The notes under the pieces were generated by a model that did no database searches, was not told the origin of the DNA, and saw nothing but the letters and a program-made list of their open reading frames with translations. A DNA stretch of 64,000 nucleotides from Gemmatimonas phototrophica. Its GTDB lineage: Bacteria > Gemmatimonadota > Gemmatimonadetes > Gemmatimonadales > Gemmatimonadaceae. Positions 58,022 to 64,000 of this stretch are shown in pieces. Position numbers and translations under genes: made by a program. Positions within the stretch are counted from its first letter, which is position 1, and each line of letters starts with the position of its first letter. The stretch spans positions 186,001-250,000 of the forward strand of contig CAMBNV010000003.1 in the NCBI GenBank assembly GCA_945869195.1, read 5' to 3'.

Positions 58022-59616
58022 CTGGCGTCCAACACCTCGATCCGAAGGGTACCGACCAGGCGCAGAAACTCCCCCTGCCGGGTGAGTCCTCCGCGAACGA
58101 AGCGCAGGTGCGCCGCATCCGCGGGGAACTGCCCAAACGTGGGATCGACCGCGACCCAGTCGCGCAGCCAGATCTCCGGCCACGCATGGTAGTAGAACTT
58201 GCCGTTCACGTACACGAGGCCCGTCGTGAGCTGCGTCGGAATCCCCACCGCACGCGCAAGCGCCGTGAAGAGCTGCGTATGCTCGTTGCTGTCGCCGCGC
58301 CGACTCCGGAGCACCTGGGTGGCATTCGGCACGCTGCTCGCGGTCTCTTTGGCGAGCGAATCGTGCACCCACGCGTTGATCCGCTCGGCGACGACTCTCG
58401 GGTCCCGTTCGTTCCCGGCGATCCGCACCGCGAGCGACACAATCGCGGGATTGGTCACCTGTAAGAGCGGCTCGCTCGTGAGCGCGGAGGCGAAGCGATT
58501 GCGAAATCCCGAGTTGCGCGAAGCCAATGACCAGTCGGCAATCATCACGGCGCGCGATTCGCGCGTTACCGTCAGCTCATTGCCGACGCGGCGTTGGCGC
58601 TCGCCTTGGAGATCGTACCCGTCGAGTGAGGTCCCACTGAGGCGCAGGTGTAATCGCGAGGGACCCTCGCGACCAGGCAGGACGCCGGCGGCGATTGCGG
58701 TCCCCTCGATTAGATCACCGACTGATTTTCCCCGCGCACGCCGCCAGTTTTCAAATGCGATCTCATACGCGATCCTGGTGCGTGTGATCCCGCCCGCCTG
58801 TGTCGACTGCACCATGCGTCCTTGGGCATCCATCCAGGTACTGAACCCCTGCCCGTCGGACGGCACGAGGTTCCAGGCGCGCACCGTGTCGATGAGCGCT
58901 GGCACAAAGCGTCCCATGGTCGAATCGAATCGCGCGCTGTCGACGACCGAAAAGAGCGACTCGGCCGCGAACCGTAGGCTGAGGTCCTGCGTCGCCATCG
59001 TCGCCGGATTGAAGCTCGTGATCGTTACGGTCTTCCCCACTTTGGGATCGCGGATGAGCATCGCGACCGTAGGGATCAGCGACGGCAGCAGCACCGGTCC
59101 GCGTACCGCGATCCGCTGCGAGTCGGCTGGTTGGCCTGGCAGCTGCGTCATGACGAGGACGGCGCTGTCGCCAACGGCGCGTCCGCTGATGGCGAGCGGT
59201 GCGACCGCGCTCTCCACCTGGACGTCGAACGTCTTGAGGGCGAACCCGCGCGAGAGTGTCACGACTGAACTCGCGGTCGCGAGTCGCCCCTCTCCGGCCC
59301 CCTGGAGATCGGTCGTAGAGAAGTCGGTCACCTCAAACCCTGTCGACGACGTGTCAATCCGGATGGAGGCGTATCCGACTCGCCACCCATTCTGTTCGAC
59401 CACGTAATAGCCCGTGCTCGGCCCCAATCGCATCGCGGCTTCGGCGAGGATCGTGGCACTTTCGCGGAAGAACTCCCGCCGTATGAGTAGTCCCACCCCG
59501 ACGAACCAGGAGGCGAGAATGAGGGCCGCCGCGATCGTGCGCTGACGGGCACGTCGGCGCAATGGGAGCCCCCGGGGCACTGGAGTCGGATCGGGAGGGC
59601 GTGGTCGTATCGTCAT
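58018..59616 (-). CDS. Transglutaminase-like protein lacking the catalytic Cys
   Basis: This 532-residue protein has an N-terminal membrane anchor (IAAALILASWFVGVGLLIR), a long beta-rich region (about 60-380) and a C-terminal transglutaminase-like domain. The family motif GDCNEHTxLF is GDSNEHTQLF here, with S443 in place of the nucleophilic Cys; the later His (YYHAWPE) and Asp (WVAVDPTF) remain. A Ser nucleophile is not known to support transglutaminase-type chemistry, so it may be a binding protein. It overlaps the TPR gene upstream and the ABC ATPase gene downstream by four bases each. Confidence 0.82.
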   Translation of the reverse strand: MTIRPRPPDPTPVPRGLPLRRRARQRTIAAALILASWFVGVGLLIRREFFRESATILAEAAMRLGPSTGYYVVEQNGWRVGYASIRIDTSSTGFEVTDFSTTDLQGAGEGRLATASSVVTLSRGFALKTFDVQVESAVAPLAISGRAVGDSAVLVMTQLPGQPADSQRIAVRGPVLLPSLIPTVAMLIRDPKVGKTVTITSFNPATMATQDLSLRFAAESLFSVVDSARFDSTMGRFVPALIDTVRAWNLVPSDGQGFSTWMDAQGRMVQSTQAGGITRTRIAYEIAFENWRRARGKSVGDLIEGTAIAAGVLPGREGPSRLHLRLSGTSLDGYDLQGERQRRVGNELTVTRESRAVMIADWSLASRNSGFRNRFASALTSEPLLQVTNPAIVSLAVRIAGNERDPRVVAERINAWVHDSLAKETASSVPNATQVLRSRRGDSNEHTQLFTALARAVGIPTQLTTGLVYVNGKFYYHAWPEIWLRDWVAVDPTFGQFPADAAHLRFVRGGLTRQGEFLRLVGTLRIEVLDAR

Positions 59617-60641
59617 GCGCGCTGGGCGTCACGGGCGCGGCGATAGAACTCCGCCGCATCGGTTGAACGCCCGAGGCGATCGAGGACGATCCCGACCCCC
59701 TTGAGTGCCCGCCAGTGATCAGGCTCGAGCTCGGCCGCGCGCTGGTACTCGGCGAGCGCCCCCTTCAAGTCGTCGGTCTGGTTGAGCGCTTCCCCGAGGA
59801 AGTAGTGCGCCGTCACATGGTCGGCCTCGGACGCGATGGCGCGGCGCAGGGGCTCGATCGCATCGCGGTAGCGCGCCCGTCGACACGCGAGGATCCCGGT
59901 CTGCACCCGCACCTCCGCTGCCTCCGGTCGCAGCTTCGCAGCGAGCTTGATCATCTTCTCCGCATCGCCGTACCGGAGCTGGATGCCGAGGGCGCTGGCC
60001 CGCGCGCAGCTGAGGGTGAAGAGATCGGCCCCCCCCGCCTCGGCCGCGTCGAGCGCGGTCAGCGCGATCGACGTATCACCCGTCTTTTCAAGGGCGGCCA
60101 CATACGCCATCACCAGCGACGTGTCTCCCGGCACCTCCTCGAACGCTCGCCTCAGCGATTCGGTCGTCGGTCGGAGCGGCCGCGACGCAGGCGAGCTCGC
60201 CGGCGCTAGTGGGGGCGCTAGTGCGGGCGCTAGTGCGGGCGCTAGTGCGGGCGCCTCGGTCGTGCTCGGCCCATGAGACGCTCCCGCGGTGCTCCGAGCT
60301 GGCTGCTGCCGGGCCGTGGGCCGTGAGTCGATTTGCGCCCGAATCGGATGGATCGGTGTCGCCTTGCTCGTCGGCGCGGCGATTCCATCGATCCGTCGAG
60401 CGACAAACTTGGCCTCTTCCAACTCGCTGTCATCGTAGGACCACTCCCCGCAGACCGGTGGCTCACGGACGCTGATCATTACGATCTCGTCGTCCGGCCC
60501 GTGGGTCTCGACCGGGAGCATCGGCACACCCTCGAGCATCCCCAGACGGAGTTGCTCGGCGTCGGGCGCGGAGCCGACCGCGCGGTTGGGCTTGGCGTCA
60601 GACAACGGCAGAGGGCGTGAGGAGGCAGGAGAGGGAAGCAC
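59613..60641 (-). CDS. TPR protein with Ala/Pro-rich linker
   Basis: This 342-residue protein has an N-terminal ~110 residues of unknown type (PVCGEWSYDDSELEEAKFVARRI), an Ala/Leu/Pro linker made of repeated APAL units, and about four TPR units at the C terminus (TAHYFLGEALNQTDDLKGALAEY is a typical one). No signal peptide is evident. It is the first gene of the coupled five-gene operon. It could organise the membrane complex; this is inference. Confidence 0.85.
   Translation of the reverse strand: MLPSPASSRPLPLSDAKPNRAVGSAPDAEQLRLGMLEGVPMLPVETHGPDDEIVMISVREPPVCGEWSYDDSELEEAKFVARRIDGIAAPTSKATPIHPIRAQIDSRPTARQQPARSTAGASHGPSTTEAPALAPALAPALAPPLAPASSPASRPLRPTTESLRRAFEEVPGDTSLVMAYVAALEKTGDTSIALTALDAAEAGGADLFTLSCARASALGIQLRYGDAEKMIKLAAKLRPEAAEVRVQTGILACRRARYRDAIEPLRRAIASEADHVTAHYFLGEALNQTDDLKGALAEYQRAAELEPDHWRALKGVGIVLDRLGRSTDAAEFYRRARDAQRA
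60201..60254 (-). repeat. 12-bp tandem repeat inside the TPR gene
   Basis: The plus strand shows four near-identical 12-base units with core GGCGCTAGTGCG, encoding the APAL linker repeats on the minus strand. Units differ only by one or two bases at the ends, so recent expansion or slippage is likely. Confidence 0.85.
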
Positions 60642-60772
60642 ACTGCTGCATATTTGCCTGAATCTAGCGCCAGACCGCCGTCTCGCGAGAGCGCATTGCC
60701 CTTGTGGGCCTCTGACTTTCGCGGTACCGCCTCCCTTCCATAAACGGGCCCGCTCGTTGAACTTGATTGACT

Positions 60773-63607
60773 ATGCCCGGTGACTCTTTGATCGTGCGCG
60801 GTGCGCGCGAGCACAACCTCAAGAACATCGACGTCACGATCCCTCGGGATAAGCTGACCGTCATCACCGGGTTGTCAGGTAGCGGCAAGTCGTCACTCGC
60901 GTTTGACACGATCTTCGCCGAGGGCCAACGCCGCTATGTCGAGTCGCTCTCCGCCTACGCGCGGCAGTTCCTCGGGTTGATGGAAAAGCCAGACGTCGAC
61001 GCGATCGAAGGGCTCTCTCCCGCGATCTCAATCGAACAGAAGACCGCGGGCGCCAACCCGCGGTCCACCGTGGGCACCGTCACGGAGATCTACGACTACC
61101 TCCGCCTACTCTACGCCCGCGCCGGTACACCGCACTGTTCCAACTGCGGTCGCGGCGTCGCGAAGCAGACGCCGGCGCAGATCGCCGACATAGTGCTCAC
61201 CTGGCCTACGGGCACGAAGATTGAGATCCTCTCGCCCCTCGTGCGCGGCCGCAAGGGCGAGTTTCGCGACCTCTTTGAGAACGCCCGGAAGCAGGGGTTC
61301 GTCCGTGCGATCGTCGACGGGGAACTGATCGACCTTGCCGAGCCCCCAAAACTGAATCGCAAGCTCACTCATAGCGTCTCGATCGTGGTGGACCGTCTGG
61401 TTGTGCGTGTAGCCGATCGTGGCCGTCTCACCGACTCCCTCGAGACCGCGCTCCGGCTCGCCGAGGGGCTGGTCGAAGTCGTGCGTCGCGATACAGCGAA
61501 GGCCGTGACTCAGCTCTTCAGTGAGAAGTATGGGTGCCCGGACTGCGGTATTTCGATGCCCGAGCTCGAGCCGCGACACTTTTCGTTCAACTCGCCATTC
61601 GGAGCCTGTCCCGTCTGTAGCGGCCTCGGCACCAAGCGCACCGCGAGCCCCGAACTCATCCTCGGTGATCCGTCGATCTCCATCCTCGAGGGTGTGATTC
61701 TCCCGTGGGGCGAACCCGACGGCTATCTGCGCCGCGTGATCCTTCCCGGACTCGCCAAACAGCTCCGGTTCGAGCTGAACGCGCCGTGGGGTCAACTCGC
61801 CGACCGCGTGAAATTTGCGCTCCTCTTCGGCACCGCCAAGAAGCAGGGTGAGAATGAGTCGCGTTGGGAGGGGATCCTCTCCAATGTGCAACGCCGATAC
61901 ACCGAGACCTCTTCCGATTCAATTCGGAGCGAGCTCGAGGCGTACATGGTCGTAGCCGAGTGCCCCGACTGCGGCGGCAAGCGACTTAAAAAAGAATCCC
62001 TCGCGGTCACCATACATGGCCGCAACGTTGGTGAGTTCACCGAGTGCTCGGCCGCCGACGCGCTCGCGTTCGCCCTGAGCGTGCCGGTACGCCGCAATGG
62101 GACGCCCGGTCTCGACGAGGGGATCGCGGGCCCGATCCTCAAGGAAGTGCAGGAACGGCTGCGTTTCCTCGTCGATGTCGGCCTCGACTATCTCACCCTC
62201 GATCGTTCCGCCGAGTCGCTCTCAGGCGGCGAAGCGCAACGTATCCGTCTCGCGACGCAAATCGGATCACGGCTCGTCGGGGTGCTCTACATCCTCGACG
62301 AGCCGAGTATCGGCCTGCACCAGCGCGACAATGCTCGGCTCCTCGAAACGCTCAAGCGCTTGCGCGACCTCGGGAACACGGTGCTCGTGGTCGAACATGA
62401 CGAGGAGACGATCCTCGAGGCCGACCATCTGATCGACCTCGGGCCTGGCGCCGGCAAACATGGCGGTGAGGTCATCGCCGAGGGCACCGTCGCTGAGGTC
62501 ATGCAGGTGGAGAGCAGCGTGACCGGCCAGTATCTCACCGGCAAGCGCTCGATTCCCCTGCGGGATCGCCGCCGGCCGCGTGACCCCAAGCGCATCCTGC
62601 GGATCGAGGGCGCTGCCGAGCACAACCTGCAGAAGATTGACGCCGAGTTTCCGCTCGGCCTCTTTGTCGCTGTCACAGGCGTTTCGGGATCGGGGAAGAG
62701 TACGCTCGTCGAGGACATCCTTCAGAAGACGCTCTCGCGTCACTTCTTTCGCGCGCGTGTCCTACCAGGCGCGCACACGCGTATCCTCGGCCTCGAGCAC
62801 CTCGACAAGGTGATCGACGTCGACCAGTCGCCGATCGGCCGCACGCCGCGTTCCAACCCCGCGACGTACTCGGGTCTCTTCACGCCGATTCGCGAGCTCT
62901 TCGCCGAGATGCCGGAGGCCAAGCTGCGCGGCTACGGTCCCGGCCGCTTTTCGTTCAACGTGAAGGGTGGCCGGTGCGAAGCCTGTCAGGGCGACGGGCT
63001 CATGAAGATCGAGATGCACTTCCTCCCCGACGTCTATGTCACCTGCGAACTGTGCCGCGGCAAGCGCTACAACCGTGAGACGCTCGACGTGAAGTTCCGC
63101 GGAATGAGCATCAGCGAGGTGCTCGACCTCACCGTCGAGGATGCGCTCAGCACCTTCGAGAATCAGCCGCGCATTCATCACAAGCTCGCGACGCTCAACG
63201 ACGTCGGACTCGGCTATATCCACCTCGGCCAGAGCGCGACGACACTCTCCGGCGGGGAGGCCCAGCGGGTCAAGCTCGCGACCGAGCTGAGCAAGCGCGA
63301 CACCGGACGTACGCTCTACATCCTCGACGAGCCGACCACCGGTCTGCACTTCGAAGATGTGCGCGTACTCCTCGACGTGCTGCATAAGCTCGTCGATCGC
63401 GGGAACACGGTGCTCGTGATCGAGCACAACCTCGACGTGATCAAGACCGCCGACTGGATCCTCGACCTCGGCCCGGAAGGCGGTTCGGGAGGCGGGTTGA
63501 TCGTCGCCGAGGGGACGCCAGAGCAGGTCGCGACGGTGACGGCGTCGCACACCGGTCACTACCTGGCAGCGATGCTCAACAAGGGCCGCGCGTCGAGTGC
63601 CAGATGA
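60773..63607 (+). CDS. uvrA: Excinuclease ABC subunit A
   Basis: This 944-residue damage-recognition ATPase starts at ATG 60773. It has two ABC ATPase halves (P-loops GLSGSGKSS and GVSGSGKST; signatures [12 protein letters not shown] and [12 protein letters not shown]; Walker [13 protein letters not shown] and [12 protein letters not shown]), zinc modules (CSNC, CPDC with CPVC, and CEACQGDG with CELCRG) and the UvrB-binding insert. Order and length are normal. No LexA-like box is obvious upstream. sdaAB follows 24 bases later. Confidence 0.98.
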   Translation: MPGDSLIVRGAREHNLKNIDVTIPRDKLTVITGLSGSGKSSLAFDTIFAEGQRRYVESLSAYARQFLGLMEKPDVDAIEGLSPAISIEQKTAGANPRSTVGTVTEIYDYLRLLYARAGTPHCSNCGRGVAKQTPAQIADIVLTWPTGTKIEILSPLVRGRKGEFRDLFENARKQGFVRAIVDGELIDLAEPPKLNRKLTHSVSIVVDRLVVRVADRGRLTDSLETALRLAEGLVEVVRRDTAKAVTQLFSEKYGCPDCGISMPELEPRHFSFNSPFGACPVCSGLGTKRTASPELILGDPSISILEGVILPWGEPDGYLRRVILPGLAKQLRFELNAPWGQLADRVKFALLFGTAKKQGENESRWEGILSNVQRRYTETSSDSIRSELEAYMVVAECPDCGGKRLKKESLAVTIHGRNVGEFTECSAADALAFALSVPVRRNGTPGLDEGIAGPILKEVQERLRFLVDVGLDYLTLDRSAESLSGGEAQRIRLATQIGSRLVGVLYILDEPSIGLHQRDNARLLETLKRLRDLGNTVLVVEHDEETILEADHLIDLGPGAGKHGGEVIAEGTVAEVMQVESSVTGQYLTGKRSIPLRDRRRPRDPKRILRIEGAAEHNLQKIDAEFPLGLFVAVTGVSGSGKSTLVEDILQKTLSRHFFRARVLPGAHTRILGLEHLDKVIDVDQSPIGRTPRSNPATYSGLFTPIRELFAEMPEAKLRGYGPGRFSFNVKGGRCEACQGDGLMKIEMHFLPDVYVTCELCRGKRYNRETLDVKFRGMSISEVLDLTVEDALSTFENQPRIHHKLATLNDVGLGYIHLGQSATTLSGGEAQRVKLATELSKRDTGRTLYILDEPTTGLHFEDVRVLLDVLHKLVDRGNTVLVIEHNLDVIKTADWILDLGPEGGSGGGLIVAEGTPEQVATVTASHTGHYLAAMLNKGRASSAR

Positions 63608-63631
63608 CCCGCACGCGTTAACTTGATTTTC

Positions 63632-64000
63632 ATGGTTTCCATCCTCGACATCATCGGCCCGGTCATGGTCGGGCCCTCCTCGAGCCACACCGCGGGCGCC
63701 TGTCGACTGGGGCTCATCGCCCGGGACCTCGTCGCCGGAACGCCCGAGTCGGCACTCATCGAACTCCACGGCTCGTTCGCCCGCACCGGCGAAGGGCATG
63801 GCACCGACAAGGCGATCGTCGGGGGCCTCCTGGGGTTCCGCCCCGACGACGAGCGCCTCCGCGATGCGCTCACCATCATGGAGAAAGAGGGCCTCGACTT
63901 CCGCTTTGAGAAGACGACGCTGGGCGACGAACCAGACGTGCATCCCAACTCGGTCCGCATCACCGTCAAGCGACAACACCGCGAACACGTGATGCTCGGC
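63632..64000 (+). CDS. sdaAB: L-serine ammonia-lyase beta subunit (partial)
   Basis: The frame from ATG 63632 runs off the window after 123 residues. The start (ILDIIGPVMVGPSSSHTAGA) and ELHGSFARTGEGHGTDKA are the beta-subunit signature of the iron-sulfur L-serine dehydratase, which converts serine to pyruvate and ammonia. In this branch the subunits are separate, so sdaAA is expected just downstream. Confidence 0.92.
   Translation, partial: MVSILDIIGPVMVGPSSSHTAGACRLGLIARDLVAGTPESALIELHGSFARTGEGHGTDKAIVGGLLGFRPDDERLRDALTIMEKEGLDFRFEKTTLGDEPDVHPNSVRITVKRQHREHVMLG

Overview
The window is a high-G+C bacterial chromosome segment with dense coding on both strands, many GTG starts and many 4-base ATGA/GTGA gene overlaps. 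Gene content (POT peptide transporter, glycine cleavage, HerA/NurA with Mre11/Rad50, Ccm cytochrome c maturation, secreted S9 and M20D hydrolases, eukaryote-like Ser/Thr kinases) fits a Gram-negative environmental bacterium, and I favour Gemmatimonadota. That placement is inference from overall style; no rRNA or other taxonomic marker is present.

Region by region. 1-9.3 kb: end of an unidentified gene, terminator, POT transporter, LipM-like lipoate gene, gcvP convergent with gcvH, then coaE, tdk and a catalytically degenerate DEAD-box-like protein with an Arg/Gly-rich tail. 9.3-19.2 kb: one long plus-strand run of aminotransferase, unknown protein, stand-alone AsnC/RAM domain, NurA-like nuclease, HerA-like ATPase, SbcD/Mre11, SbcC/Rad50 and a GNAT, the last four genes nearly all overlapping. 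This looks like an archaeal-style DNA end-processing module. 19.8-21.6 kb: an animal-like 6-pyruvoyltetrahydropterin synthase, GTP cyclohydrolase I and a short-chain reductase, together a plausible tetrahydrobiopterin pathway. 22.4-37.6 kb: housekeeping genes (acyl-CoA synthetase, orphan ParA, phosphoribosyltransferase, V4R protein, ligA, thymidine phosphorylase, gyrB, DciA-like, recF, enoyl-CoA hydratase, glpK). 37.6-41.2 kb: a ccmEFH/I cluster whose CcmE has the Cys-type CxxxY haem site.

41.3-46.7 kb: M20D amidohydrolase, a broken IS91-type transposase remnant, an outer-membrane protein, two gene fragments and an S9 peptidase whose 3' end runs into unrelated sequence. 46.9-52.7 kb is the most unusual part. 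It is a four-gene minus-strand operon of visibly lower G+C: an orphan branched-chain-amino-acid-type binding lipoprotein with no transporter genes beside it, a hybrid histidine kinase, a lone receiver, and a protein joining a His-phosphoacceptor domain and a receiver to a Ser/Thr kinase. It could carry a signal from a ligand-binding lipoprotein through a phosphorelay to Ser/Thr phosphorylation.

53-64 kb: argJ, a Yip1-type membrane protein, a translationally coupled five-gene operon (TPR protein, transglutaminase-like protein lacking its catalytic Cys, ABC ATPase, ABC permease, N-acetylglutamate-synthase-like GNAT), uvrA and the start of sdaAB. I found no rRNA gene, complete tRNA gene, CRISPR array or intact mobile element.
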